NCBI RefSeq assembly: GCF_023159225.1
Contig: NC_063163.1
Coordinates: 106,237,885-106,301,884 of the forward strand
Reading direction: 5' to 3'
DNA from: Perognathus longimembris pacificus
Lineage: Eukaryota > Chordata > Mammalia > Rodentia > Heteromyidae
Length of the DNA stretch: 64,000 nt
Part shown: one piece after another, positions 34,370 to 44,959 of the stretch
How the letters are laid out: each line of letters opens with the position of its first letter
Position numbering within the stretch: position 1 is the first letter of the stretch
Made by a program: the position numbers and the translations under genes
The notes under the pieces: generated by a model
The model's input: the letters and a program-made list of their open reading frames with translations, nothing else
Told to the model about the DNA's origin: nothing
Database searches by the model: none

Positions 34370-34488
34370 TCTTGAGTCCACACTCGGTCCTGACACCACC
34401 TACCCAGATGACCTTGAGTGAGGCAGGCCCTTGACCTCCTTTCAAATCATAGTGTCTTCACCAGTTAAAAAGCGGAGGTTAGAATACA
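34370..34488 (+). mobile_element. MIR SINE
   Basis: 'gatgaccttgagtgaggcaggcccttgacctcctttcaaatcatagtgtcttcaccagttaaaaagcgg' (34408-34477) gives the MIR core order. Confidence 0.6.
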
Positions 34489-34878
34489 AGATCAATAAAA
34501 TGTTCTTTTCCAAAACCCAAATCATATGATTAAACAATTAGGTAATGGGCCTGAAATGGATTTAATTTTTTCCTTTCCCTTTGGAATATCAATCCTCAAT
34601 TTCATGGTCTAATAGTAGAATCATGATGCATAGAACCAACTTAACTGTCATCAGATTCCTATCCAACCTTGGCTGAGTTTCTTCCCAGGGCTCATGGGAG
34701 GATGTTAAGGGCAGTAATAAATGCTAGCAGAGGACCCAAACTCTCCACAATTAGCAATGAGATGAGTGTCTTTAAAGCTTAAGTCCTAACCGCCTCAGCA
34801 ACACTCTAACTCAGGTTAAAGCAAAATGATTGCTGAAACTCCTGCCCAAAGAAAGTTCTTTGCCCTTGCAAAGACTTT

Positions 34879-34925
34879 GCAAATAAATAAATAAATAAAT
34901 GAGTAAATAAATAAACAAATAAAAC
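34879..34925 (+). repeat. (AAAT)n simple repeat
   Basis: Imperfect AAAT array with GAGT and AAAC interruptions. Confidence 0.95.
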
Positions 34926-36394
34926 AAGTAAGGTGGGGGAATGGCTGTATTTGAAGTAGAATCATGAATTTACAGAGAATGTTTTCAAAGATTTCTATGA
35001 TGCACCAGCAGTTCCTTAAAGTAATAGCTAACAGTTTAGAATCCATTATTTAGTTTCCGTGGAAAATAAACAACAGGTTCGAGGAGAATAGTAATAGTGG
35101 ATTTAGCTCTCAGTCCCCATTCATCTTCTGTGCCCATGCATTTTTGAGACAGGAAAGCATTTTCCCAATTATAGCAGGAGCAGGAAGGCGATGGGTAGCT
35201 GAGATGGTTTGCCAGGCGCCTTGGTGTGTCCACAAGACCTGATGATCAGGATGGGGGTGTTGCTGATGGATAACAGCTGAGTATCATCTTAGGAGACAAG
35301 AGAGTCCTTCATCCTGTCCAGGCAGGGCCAATCCCTTAGGTGAGGCCAGCAAAGTGAGGACGTGTAGGGGCCTACTTTTGGCTATGTAGGTGTAGTAGAG
35401 ACATCTAGTAGCTAATTTCTGGGACCTCAGAACTGGAGCAAATGCCCCACCCAGACCAATCATCTCCTGGAAAGTGGTGTGGGGAGACTGGATCGGGCTG
35501 TGTATGTCTCATTTGCTAGGGGAGATGTTGGCGCTCCTGACTGTGGGCTTGCACTGTCTGACCACACTTCCGCACTTAAGAATAGAAATGAATTCACAAA
35601 CCCAAAATAGCAGTGACTGTGAAACAAAACAGTAAGATTCTGGCAACAGGAGGCAAATTGTGTATGTGGTTGTGGGGGGTGGGGGTGGGGGGGACCTACT
35701 ATCCAAGGTTCTTCTTGTATGGGTCTAAGGGAACATTACTGTTGGAGTTCTCAGAATGGCTCTATTCTAATGAGAGACCACAGACGTTTACCTACTTTTC
35801 CTAATCTCTTGATTCGCTCAATTTGTTAAAGCCCTTGGATATGTCAGTTTGGGTTCAGTGTAGGGTTGTTTGTGGTTTTTCTACAGTCAGGAGCAAAGGG
35901 CATCTTGAATTCTCCAAATCCATCTCCACCTCCAGGTCCAAAGGAATCCACTATCCTCTCTCTACAGTCATTAACCCTGGGAGAAAGGACCAAAGCATGC
36001 CAGCTCCAGCCACTCTCATCTCACCTTTCAGGCTAAATTCTTGTCTAGTAATTACTGTCTGTGATTCGGAGCAGTAATACATAGTTATCAGCAAGCGCTC
36101 GTCAGAGAGGTTAGCAGAGCAGGGCTTCCCACCATAGCCTCCGAGAAGGTTCTTCATTATATTTTTGCTGAGTAACTTCACCCGGTGGCTGTTTATAGAG
36201 AGATATCCCCTCTGCCTGGCTGGTCCACTGTACCAAACTCTGATTATAGATAATTCCTCCTCCCCGCCCCCATGCTGCAAGCAAGGCATCATTCAACACA
36301 TAGGGTTCTTTCTGCAAAAGGGAGTACCAAGGTTTGTTACCCAGACTTGGAGAAAAATCCTTTACTCTCATGTCACCAGCCTGAAGCTTGCACC
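34926..36394. other. Unique sequence with a G-rich tract
   Basis: No named repeat. 35671-35693 holds three runs of 5-7 G separated by single T (G-quadruplex-capable). Open frames on both strands at 35823-36416 (up to 113 codons) overlap each other in conflicting frames and have no motif. Confidence 0.45.
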
Positions 36395-36540
36395 CCTGCT
36401 TTGTAAACAGCTCTGAGACATGTGTTTAATCATTCTGTGGCTCGATTTTCTTATCTATAAAGTTGGAAATCAATAGCACATATCCGGGGTGAGGTATTTG
36501 TGAGGATTAAACTAAATAGTATAAATAAAATAAGTCACAG
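36395..36540 (+). mobile_element. MIR SINE
   Basis: 'tctgtggctcgattttcttatctataaagttgg' (36436-36468) then 'ggtatttgtgaggattaaactaaatagtataaat' (36492-36525) gives a clear MIR core and 3' part. Confidence 0.75.
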
Positions 36541-36695
36541 AGAAAAATTTGATGGACTGTACTAACCTCTTGTGCTTCACTGAAGCCCAGAGAAAAGAAT
36601 GTATACCGTTTCTTATTACCAGTATTATGTTCTCTCGAGGTTTTGTGATGGAATTTGGAAGCAACTGATAGTATGCCTGAAATATAGTACATACT

Positions 36696-36903
36696 TCACA
36701 GGTGGAGTATTGAACTCGGGGCCTAGATGCTGTGCTGTTCCTGAGCTCTTTGCACTCTTTGAGTCACAGCTCCACTTCTGGTTTTTGAGTGGTATTTAGT
36801 GGTATTTGGGGACTTTACTGCCTGAGCTGGCTTCAAATCGTGATCCTCAGATATCAGCCTATTGAGTAGTTAGGATTACAAGCATGAGCCATCAGCCCCC
36901 AGC
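36696..36903 (-). mobile_element. 7SL-Geo SINE, antisense
   Basis: Geo reverse ('gagtattgaactcggggcc', 'gagtcacagctccacttctgg'), then the 7SL-type half ('gagctggcttcaaatcgtgatcctcag', 'gagtagttaggattacaagcatgagcc'). Confidence 0.83.
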
Positions 36904-37289
36904 TCTCCCCCCTCTCTTGACTGGCCATTTGTCCCCTTGGTAGTGGCACATTCTGCCCCCCCTGGGTAAGGCATCAGGATGATGCACATTATTTCAGGTC
37001 TGCCTCTAAGGCTGGCTCTTATCCTTTGCTCACAATCCCCTCACTTTGCATGCTCATGACTTCCCCTGAGTATTGACGAACTAATCCCTTCCTCTCTGCT
37101 CAGCTTCTGTGGGTTCAATTCTCACAAGGCATCTATTTTTGGAGAGGGCCAAGTGCACACGTCCATTTACAGTCTCATGACAGCAGCCAACAGGATGCCC
37201 ACACTGACACACAGAAGTCTCTCGTGGTTCTATGTTGAACCTTTCATGCCAGCCCTGGAAGGAAGGTATTCTTCTAACATTTACCATGT

Positions 37290-37545
37290 GCCTTAGCCTG
37301 TTACTGTAACACAATACCTAATACTAGGTATGTATAAAGAAAAGGAGGTTATTTGGCTCTCATGATTCTGATGACTGGAGCATCAAACCAGCACAATGCT
37401 GGCATTCCAGTGAGGCTCCCTGGGCTGTGTCACAATATAGTGGAAAATAGGATACAGAAATGGAAAGGAAACAAACCACCTCCAGAAGCTGAAGCATGAG
37501 CAGAAAATCTGAGACTGGAAGACTCCAGGCTCATTTCTTTTACAG
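37290..37545 (-). mobile_element. MaLR LTR (THE1/MST-type) remnant, antisense
   Basis: 'ccttagcctgttactgtaacacaatacc', 'aaagaaaaggaggttatttggctctcatgattctg', 'ggctgtgtcacaatatagtggaaaa' match the antisense block order of MaLR LTRs. It is old. Confidence 0.55.
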
Positions 37546-37560
37546 CAACTTGCTCTTTTT

Positions 37561-38027
37561 TATGTGTGTGACAGTCCTGCAAGTTGGGATTTGAACTCAG
37601 GGCTTCAGTGCTATCTCTGAGCGTCTTTGTTTATTTGTTTTGCCAGTCCTGGGGCTTGAACTCAGGGCCTGAGCATGGTCCCTGGCTTCTTTTTGCTCAA
37701 GACTAGCACTCTACCATTTGAGCCACAGTGCCACTTCTGGCTTTTTCTATGTACGTGGTGCTGAGGAATCGAACTCAGGGTTTCATGTATGCAAGGCAAG
37801 CACTCTACCACTAGGCCATATTCCCAGCCCATGTCTCTGAGCTTCTTTTTGCTCAAGGCTAACAGTTCTACCACTTGAGCCACAGCACCATTTCCGGCTT
37901 TTTCTGGGTATTTCATTGGAGATAAGTATCTCATGGACTTTTTCTGTCTGGGCTGACTTCAAACAACGATCCTTAGAACTCAGCCTCCTGAGTAACTAGG
38001 ATTACAGGTGTGAGCCCCCAGCCCCCA
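37561..38027 (-). mobile_element. 7SL-Geo SINE, antisense, split by a nested SINE
   Basis: The outer element runs 37561-37628 and resumes at 37832-38027. The left piece is the Geo end in reverse ('gggatttgaactcagggcttcagtgctatctctgag'). The right piece is the rest of Geo, the linker and the 7SL-type half ending 'aggattacaggtgtgagcccccagc'. Confidence 0.9.
37614..37849 (-). mobile_element. IDL-Geo SINE nested inside the 7SL-Geo SINE
   Basis: The body is about 37629-37831, full length, antisense ('tgccagtcctggggcttgaac' to 'atattcccagccc'). Flanking repeats are TCTCTGAGCGTCTTTG (37614-37629) and TCTCTGAGCTTCTTTT (37834-37849). It duplicates sequence of the outer SINE and therefore inserted later. 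Confidence 0.92.
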
Positions 38028-38139
38028 ACACCAGGTAGCAACCCAATCTTGAATGAAGTAAATAATCAAACCTAGCCCACTCCAGAAAGACTGCATTACT
38101 CTACTTACAAGGACCGCAAAAGACCACAAACAAGAACAC

Positions 38140-38910
38140 ACTAAAGCCACCAGCACAACAATGTTTATCGCAGAACAATTTGTCATAGCTAGAATATGGA
38201 ACCAACCCAGATGCCCCTCCGTAGACGAATGGATCAGGAAAATGTGGTACATATACACAATGGAATTTTATGCCTCTATCAGAAAGAATGATATTGCCCC
38301 ATTCGTAAGGAAATGGAAGGACTTGGAAAAAATTATACTAAGTGAAGTGAGCCAGACCCAAAGAAACATGGACTCTATGGTCACCCACATAGGGAATAGT
38401 TAGCACGGGTTTAGGCTAGTCACAGCAGAGGATCACAAGTGCCCAATAGCTATACCCTTATGAACACAAAAGATGATGCTAAGTGAAATGAACTCCATGT
38501 TATGGAAACGACTGTTATATCACTGTTGTAATTACTTTCAACATGCAATGTGAAACCATGGCTCCTATTATTGATGATCCTCTTGTATCCCCTTCCTGTG
38601 GTTTTACCTGCACTATCTCTGTATCTTATCTGAGTATATTGGAAACCATGTATACAGGTATTAGAACTAGGAAACTGAAAGGGAATACCAAAATCGAGAG
38701 ACACGGTAAAAAGACAAACGACTACAAAAGCAATACTTGCAAAACTGTTTAGTGCAAATCAACTGAACAACTCATGGGGGGAAAGAGAAAGGGGGAGGGG
38801 AGGGGGGAATGAGGGAGGAGGTAACAAACAGTACAAGAAATGTATCCAATGCCTAACGTATGAAACTGTAATTACTCTGTACATCAGTTTGACAATAAAA
38901 TTTTTTTAAA
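38140..38910 (+). mobile_element. 5'-truncated L1: ORF2 C-terminus plus 3'-UTR
   Basis: Starts within the last part of ORF2 (open from about 38142 to the stop at 38401-38403; peptide motifs F-I-A-E-Q-F and W-I-R-K-M-W-Y-I-Y-T-M-E-F). A 3'-UTR of about 500 bases follows. It contains a purine/G-run tract at 38775-38822 and a terminal 'gacaataaaat'. It matches the copies at 31460 and 58732 closely. Poly-A is short and no target repeat was found. Confidence 0.9.
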
Positions 38911-39470
38911 GTACCCAATTGTCTTCCATTACGCCTTGCCTCTTAAAGTTTCCATCACCCTAAACATGAGTTTAAGTGGAAACAAATAATATTCTATCAA
39001 TTTTTTAATGTTTTACATTTTTTAAAGCTGGGTCTTTTTTAGCAAGACTACATAAACTTCAAGTGGTTGAGAAGGGTCTGTGGGCCCTGGACATTCAACA
39101 GGATTGGGGTAATGTAAACTCGGTGCTCAGCCCCAAGTTGAATTGAACGCTACAGCAATCTGGTCTGTTCCTTCCCTTTGCCAGTCCCCAGAGTGCACCA
39201 TTGTGGAGAAATTTGTTATTTCCCCTCTCCTTACTGCAAATACCACCTTATACCCCCTAGTACCATATTCTTCAGCCTCCAGGAGCATCTCCCAGGCTCT
39301 GGGCAGTGTCCTTTCACACCTGTGCATCTCTTCTCCTGCCTAGTGACCTCACCTACTGCCCACTTACAAAATCCCCTCTGACAGGAAGTATGCAGTTTTC
39401 CAAAGAAGAGCTGGTCATTATCTATTCCCACTTCCCCAGTAGGTACCTAACTCCATAGCTCTGATGATGG
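38911..39470. other. Unique sequence, no gene seen
   Basis: Overlapping 66-67 codon frames on both strands near 39127-39431 have no motif support. Confidence 0.45.
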
Positions 39471-39471
39471 A

Positions 39472-39504
<33 letters not shown>

Positions 39505-39545
39505 GTCTGTCTCTCTCTTTCTCTCTTTCTCTCTTTCTCTCTTTT
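39471..39545 (+). repeat. (CT)n simple repeat
   Basis: Imperfect CT/CTTT array. The Ser/Leu-rich frame across it is an artefact. Confidence 0.96.
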
Positions 39546-39594
39546 CACCCTCAAAACCTTGCATGCCAGATTTAAGGGCTTATTTGTTTTTGAT

Positions 39595-39668
39595 AATGGT
39601 GGTCTCTAACAAATGGGCTGGCACACAACAAGCCTTTAATTCATATCTGTTGAACAATTTGAAGCTGT
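39595..39668 (+). mobile_element. Possible L2 3'-tip fragment
   Basis: 'ggctggcacacaacaagcctttaattcatatctgttgaac' resembles the last bases of L2. Confidence 0.45.
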
Positions 39669-40375
39669 TGAATAACGCCCATGGATTCCCATTATTTCCT
39701 GAGTCCCCACTGACTCCCTCAAACACAAATAATGTGGGCTGGGTTGTCAGAGCAATAGCAATTGAGATTCTGGAAAGAAATCCAGGTCAAAAATTAAGGA
39801 TGTGTTTCAAGAGTTGTCCATTTAGGGAATTGTTCTTCTACCTGCAGGACCAATTTCAGTTGGACACAGCTTGTGAAAACCAGCCACCTCTCTAAGCTGC
39901 CGAGAATCACATGGTACTTATCTGACCAGAGTTCACTGGGCAGAGTGTGGTCTCTTCTTGGGGTGTCTCCACTGTATGAGTCAGCCTGAAGACCGAAGTC
40001 CAGGGAGCATGTGTCAAAAGACAAACTACCTCCAGGTCTGCCATAGAGATTTACCATGATGGCAGGAATATAATGAAGGTACTTGGATGGTGAGCCTGGA
40101 CAGATTTGCCTGCAACTGTGAGAAACTATGAGCTTCATGAAGGTAAGCTGGCATCCAAGCACCAAAGTCTCCATTTTTCTTTTTCTTCTTTCTGTGTGTT
40201 TTCTGTGACACATCCTGGAAGTTCACAATTACCCAGCTGCCTCGTTGAAAGCCAGATCTTGGAAATAAAAATTCATCAAAAGCTAGGAGAAAAAATAACA
40301 AAGACAGCCAAATAAACAACCTATTGGGGTGTACAGCTAAGCGAAAACCCAGGTTGAGCATAAAGAAAAGAGTTA

Positions 40376-40573
40376 TCCCAACTACAAAGGAGGCTGAGAT
40401 CTGAAGATGGTTATTTGAAGCCAGCTCAGGTAGGAAAGTCTAGGAGAGTCTTCTCTCCAATAAGAGCCAACAAAAAAATATAAATGAAAGTGAAGTTGTG
40501 GCTCAAGTAGTAGAACAATATCCTTGAGCAAAACAGGTCAGGGACAATGCCCAGGCCCTGAGTTCAAGCCCAA

Positions 40574-40577
<4 letters not shown>
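40376..40577 (+). mobile_element. 7SL-Geo SINE
   Basis: 'aaaggaggctgagatctgaagatgg', 'tttgaagccagctcagg' (left half, 5'-truncated), linker 'tctccaataagagcca', Geo ('gttgtggctcaagtagtagaac', 'gccctgagttcaagccc'). It runs directly into a CA repeat. Confidence 0.85.

Positions 40578-40623
<46 letters not shown>
40576..40623 (+). repeat. (CA)24 microsatellite at SINE tail
   Basis: Perfect CA run beginning at the end of the SINE ('aagcccaaggacacac'). Confidence 0.97.
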
Positions 40624-40625
<2 letters not shown>

Positions 40626-40764
40626 TCCCAAAGATGGTACCCCTGTAGGTTTTCTGCCTCACTTTCTCTGAATGTATAAAAATCGGGAGAGTCACATATT
40701 GTAGTCATGGCATAGGAAGGAGCCCCTAGAAATCTGCTAGTAAGCCCCAAATTGCTAATTTTGA

Positions 40765-40862
40765 GGAGCAGGAAGAGGCTAAGGCTCAGAGAAATCAAAC
40801 TCTTTTTCCAAGCTCACACAGCCAAGTTGTAACAGCTCTGAGATGAGAACCCAGCTCCCGCT
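40765..40862 (-). mobile_element. MIR-type remnant, antisense
   Basis: 'gaggctaaggctcagagaaatcaaactctttttccaagctcacacagccaagttgtaa' (40776-40832) is the antisense form of the MIR core 'gaggctcagagaggttaag...ggtcacacagc'. Confidence 0.65.
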
Positions 40863-41735
40863 CCTCCTCACCCTCAATCACCACACCTCTGAGGGGAGGC
40901 ATTGCTGAGGCTTCGAAGACATCTCCACCTGCCAAATAAAGTTTTCATCTTGCTCTGTGTTGAACCAACGACTGGAAGGAATTAAGCACTAGTTCTAGAA
41001 AGCCATGGGTCTTGGCACTCATTTTGGCTAGGGTTTGTGCCTGTGCATTCGTGTTTGTGGCTAGAAAGTCAGATGGTGTAAGGGAAATACAGAGATCACA
41101 TACCACTTCCCTTGTTTGTGCTCCCTAACCCCAACCTTGATAAGATTTGTGAGGATATTTTTTCCACTGTCTTTTCATCCCTGAAGCCTCTGCGGCTTTG
41201 ACTCTCCATCAGCTGCTGCCCTAACTTCCTGAATTTCCCATGCCAGCGTGTCCACCCACACTTACAAAACAGAAATCATTTTTATCAAGTGGCTAGAGTT
41301 GCTCATCTTGTCTAAACAGCTCAGAGGAAAAGCTCTGGGGATGGATTCTGATTAGGAGTTCACTTCCCTAACATGCTGTTTCTGGATCGGCATACATGTG
41401 GGCTGGATGTTTTAATTACTGCTGTCATCTGATTTGGTCACAGCATGCTCTGGGCTGCTTTTGTGTCATAGGTGGCCAGTCAACAAAGAACAAACACCTT
41501 CAGTGGTGGAATGCCCTGATTTCCACCAAAGAAATACAAAGCCCTGAGCATCTACATCTTCTCCACTTATGTCTAACAACTATTTCTCCAGGCTTTATCA
41601 AGTGTCTGAGGTCAGGCTAGAGGACGGACGAGACTAAGAAATGAGACATCGCTCTAAAAGAGAGGACTGAAGATGAAGTACATAATAGTTGATACATGTG
41701 GAATAATGAGGAGGTGTGGAAGCATCGAGAAAGTG
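40863..41735. other. Unique sequence, no gene seen
   Basis: The 41370-41540 part looks like conserved non-coding sequence (homeodomain-type 'gttttaattactgc' at 41409-41422). No coding frame with motif support. Confidence 0.4.
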
Positions 41736-41970
41736 CACTTTACTCAGCCCTATAGAATAAAGGAGTCAGGGAAGGCTTCCTGGAAGAGGAGTTACTCTAA
41801 TACATCTCAAAAGATATGGAAGTTCTAATAAAGCCTGGGGGGGGGGGGGTGGCTGGCAAGACTTAGGAGACTGAATAGCATGAACACAGAAATGGAGAAG
41901 TTCATGATGAGGGGGGAAGAACAGGTGACTTCAAAAGCTGTTGGCAGCTCACATAGTGTTTTGTAATGTG
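41736..41970 (-). mobile_element. Probable L2 fragment, antisense
   Basis: 'aggagtcagggaaggcttcctggaagaggagttact' (41761-41796) then 'agtctgaatagcatgaacacagaaatgg'-type sequence follows the antisense L2 order. A G13 run is at 41838-41850. Confidence 0.55.
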
Positions 41971-42439
41971 AAAGGTAGAGAGAGGGAAGAGGGAAAGCAC
42001 AAAGAAGGCACAGGTAGCATTTGTCTAGCACTTCACCGGCTATTTTTTTTTTCCATATACAATGTCTCATCTGCCTGTGAGCTGTCTTACGCAGTTCTGG
42101 TGGAGAAGGTTCTGTCCCATCCTTAGTCTACTGGTGGCTCCCAAGTTGTAGGAACAGTCATTCTCTTTCCTCTCCACCTTATCCTGTAATGGCAATTTAT
42201 TTGCCCACTGCCCATCCCAGGACATCAGCCTTCCCTCAGTTTTTTCAGGGCTTTCTGGCATTCCTTCTCAAGCTCACTGACAGCTGTTCTGTCATCAAGG
42301 CAGCCACAAGTATTCCCAGAGACTTTCCCAGAGACTTTTCTTTGATCTTCTTTTCTTTCCATTGCCATGACTATAAAAATATTTGTACCTTTGTAGATTC
42401 CCTATCCGATCCGTCAGATCCTGCCTTTCTCTTGGAGTC

Positions 42440-42740
42440 TGGTCGCAAGTCTGAGCATGTCCACATGTGAACTCTCCAATTCTCTCTCCATCAGAACTTC
42501 TCTTCCTGTTATAGGGATGGTCACCTCCAGAAACCCTACCCTGTTCTTAGTTCATTCTGTGAATCAGTCACCACTGTTCTTCTTTCCCACCCAAACCTCA
42601 CCAATCTGTCATTTATCCCTTCTAATTCACATCTGTGTCCTGTTCAGCTCTCTGTACTCTGCCTGTCCCTCCTGGGCCATTGCAATGCCTTCCTCTGTGG
42701 ATCCCCTTCTATCTGTACCTGCTCCCCAGGTGATGACAGT
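42440..42740 (+). mobile_element. Probable L2 fragment
   Basis: 'gtactctgcctgtccctcctgggccattgcaatgccttcctctgtggatcc' (42653-42703) matches an internal L2 block ('cctggactattgcaatagcctcc'). Frames here are pieces of degraded LINE sequence or chance. Confidence 0.5.
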
Positions 42741-42785
42741 AGACCCTGTTGTCCAATGAGGAAGCCCACTCCAGTGCATGCCTGA

Positions 42786-42872
42786 GACATGTATGTATCC
42801 TATGTATATGTATATCCGATTATATGTATATGTATGTATCCTATGTATGTAGTACCCTATGTATACTATGTT
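42786..42872 (+). repeat. (TATG)n-type tandem repeat
   Basis: Imperfect TATG/TATC array with a repeating 'tcctatgtat' unit. Confidence 0.85.
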
Positions 42873-42917
42873 TCTTGGATTTTTTTCCCCAAAACGTACT
42901 TATCTATGACAAGATTC

Positions 42918-42992
42918 TTTCCTTCCTTCCTTTCTTTTGTTCTTTCTTTCGTTCTTTCTTTCATTCTTTCATTCTTTCGTTCTTTTGTTCTT
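42918..42992 (+). repeat. (TTTC)n at SINE tail
   Basis: Imperfect TTTC/TTTG array lying at the tail side of the antisense SINE that follows. Confidence 0.93.
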
Positions 42993-43190
42993 CTGTCAGT
43001 TATGGGACTTTTTTGCTCAAGGCTAGTGTTCTACCAATTTGAGCTGCACCACCACTCCCAGTTTTCTGGTAGTTAATTGGAGAAAGAGTCTCACAGACTT
43101 TCCTGCCCAGGCTGGCATTGAACTACCATCCTCAGCTCTTGGCCTCCTGAACAGCTAGGATTGCAGGCATGAGCCAATAGTGCCTAGTTA
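42993..43190 (-). mobile_element. 7SL-Geo SINE, antisense
   Basis: A shortened Geo reverse ('tgtcagttatgggac', 'gctcaaggctagtgttctacc') is followed by the linker 'tagttaattggagaaagagtctcacag' and the 7SL-type half ('cctgaacagctaggattgcaggcatgagcc'). Confidence 0.8.
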
Positions 43191-43371
43191 TTTTGTTCAT
43201 TTTAGTTTATAAATTTAGCATGGTAAAAGGTTAACAATCATAATTCAAAATAAAATTAAACAATTATAAAACTTATGCTGAGGTCATCTCATTCTCTCTT
43301 TCTTTCTCTCTACCCCTCTTCACCACCACCCCGCATACACATATATCTATCTTATTGTACTTATTTACGTA

Positions 43372-43570
43372 TCGACTTTTCCGGGCAATATCAAGATTCA
43401 AACTCATAGCCTCACATCACTTGAGTCATGCCCTCAACTTTGGTACTCTTGGTTATACTTCAAATGTAGACTAATGTTTTTGCCTGAGGCAGCCTACTTA
43501 TATCTCTTCCTACTTATCTCCTACTACTTATATCTCCTGTGTAGCTAGGAAGGCAGTCACAGAGCGACCA
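43372..43570 (-). mobile_element. Very old 7SL-Geo-like SINE, antisense
   Basis: 'tatcaagattcaaactcatagcc' at the left and 'ctcctgtgtagctaggaagg' at the right keep the order of an antisense 7SL-Geo copy. The middle is rearranged. Confidence 0.4.
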
Positions 43571-43575
43571 TCTTA

Positions 43576-43694
43576 TTGACTGAGATAGGGTCTTGCTAAC
43601 TTCTATCTGGATTAGTCTCAAATTGCCATACTCCCTCCCACTTACCATCTCCCAAGTAGCTGGGATTATAGATGTGAACCACTGCACCTGGCCT
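43576..43694 (-). mobile_element. B1-like (7SL) SINE, antisense
   Basis: 'gactgagatagggtcttgctaac', 'ctggattagtctcaaattgcc' and 'ctcccaagtagctgggattatagatgtgaaccactgcacctggcc' give the full order of a 7SL-derived monomer in antisense. Confidence 0.75.
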
Positions 43695-43989
43695 TTCTTC
43701 TTTTATGATGATGTGAGATGAACTTAAGGAAAATATATTCCAAATTTCCAGCATCATTTCTCTTGTACTCTTGTACTTTGGTGCCAATATTAAGTAACAT
43801 ATAAGGGTTTCTTGGACACGAAGGGTCTATTGGATAACCAAGATGGCTGCTAAGTTAATAAAGGACAGGCAACACATAGAGTGTTGGTATGAAGACTTAA
43901 GGATTACTCACTCCTGCTGTGAGATGAGGAGAGTGCAAGTTTCCTTCGCACATCTCAGTTAAGCATGCACCTTGAAACATGGGTTTTGG

Positions 43990-44082
43990 TCATTTCTCGA
44001 GCACCCATTCCCATATTTTCAGGATGATGTGGACCACAAGTAACCAAGGAATGCAAAGCCACAGATAAGCAAGGACGACCAT
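43990..44082 (+). mobile_element. Tigger/MER2-like DNA transposon end
   Basis: 'gtggaccacaagtaaccaaggaatgcaaagccacagataagcaagga' (44030-44076) resembles the terminal repeat side of Tigger-type (Tc1/mariner) elements. Diverged and short. Confidence 0.45.
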
Positions 44083-44174
44083 TTTTCTGTTTTCAGAAGA
44101 AAGCGCACCACTCATCTCATTCTACTTCCCATAAAACAAAAAATAGAAAGTAAAGTTTCTCCTCTGGTCTGTTT

Positions 44175-44550
44175 TCCTGATTAAAGCTCTCCATTGCCTT
44201 TTGATTAAAATCTTAACTTCAAACTAGGCACAAGTGACCCTTTGCAGTCTTCCCCTTAAATCATCCTCCAGTCTCACCACCTCTATTGTTACCCATGAGC
44301 ACTGGGGAGGGGGTGCATGCTGTGCCCTTTCGTGATTTATCATCCTGACATGACCTGCTCTCCATGCTTGAAATTCTCCCCCTGCCCTGGAATGAGCTGC
44401 AGCCTGGCCTGCTTGTGCTCCTTGCACTTTGTAAGCGAGCTCCCCTCCATCATCTAAGGAACACTAAACATTGAAGGAACAGAAACTATGTCTTCTTCAT
44501 AATTGTATAACAAAAATTTACAATTAGGCACAGTAACTGGAACATAGTAG
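44175..44550 (+). mobile_element. Probable L2 fragment
   Basis: 'aaagctctccattgccttttgattaaaatcttaact' (44184-44219) and 'aaggaacagaaactatgtcttctt' plus 'ggcacagtaactggaacatagtagg' (44473-44551) keep the L2 3' order. Confidence 0.6.
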
Positions 44551-44551
44551 G

Positions 44552-44561
44552 AACACACACA

Positions 44562-44602
<41 letters not shown>
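44552..44602 (+). repeat. (AC)25 microsatellite
   Basis: CA/AC run with one TA interruption, directly after the L2 tip. Confidence 0.97.
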
Positions 44603-44606
<4 letters not shown>

Positions 44607-44739
44607 AAAATTAAATTCAGTGTAGTTAATATCTAAGCCTTCAAGACCTGATTCTAATGTTGCCTCTTTGGTGAATCCTTTCTTGATCACTAGTCATGTA
44701 TAGCAATGTATCCTGGTCTTTTCTTTTCCTTCATTGTCT

Positions 44740-44883
44740 TTCTTTCTTCTTCCTTTCTTTCCTTCTTTCTTTCTTTCCCTTCCTTCCTTCCTTCCTCCTT
44801 CCTTCCTTCCTTCCTCCCTCCCTCCTTCCCTCCCTCCTTTCCTTCCTTCCTTCCTTTCTTCCTTCCTGTCTTTTTGTCTTTTT
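44740..44883 (+). repeat. (CTTC)n/(CTTT)n pyrimidine tract at an ID tail
   Basis: About 140 bases of imperfect CTTC, CTTT and CTCC repeats. It abuts the tail side of an antisense ID-like element. The Ser/Phe/Leu-rich and Lys/Arg/Glu-rich frames here are artefacts. Confidence 0.96.
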
Positions 44884-44955
44884 CAGTATTGGAGATCGAA
44901 CTTAGGATATTGCACTTTCTGGGCAAGCATTTTGCCACTGAGCTACAATGCAGCT
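44884..44955 (-). mobile_element. Old ID-like SINE monomer, antisense
   Basis: 'cagtattggagatcgaacttagg', 'gggcaagcattttgccactgagctac' is an antisense ID element with its B box ('ttcgatctcc' in sense) and A box. It has no Geo half. Confidence 0.72.
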
Positions 44956-44959
44956 CTCT

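Noticed and set aside
35951..36371. 113- and 86-codon minus-strand frames
   Set aside because: They overlap each other in different frames and oppose frames on the plus strand; no motif or splice support.
39464..39895. 143-codon plus-strand frame
   Set aside because: The first third is a CT repeat and the remainder overlaps an L2 tip. No domain.
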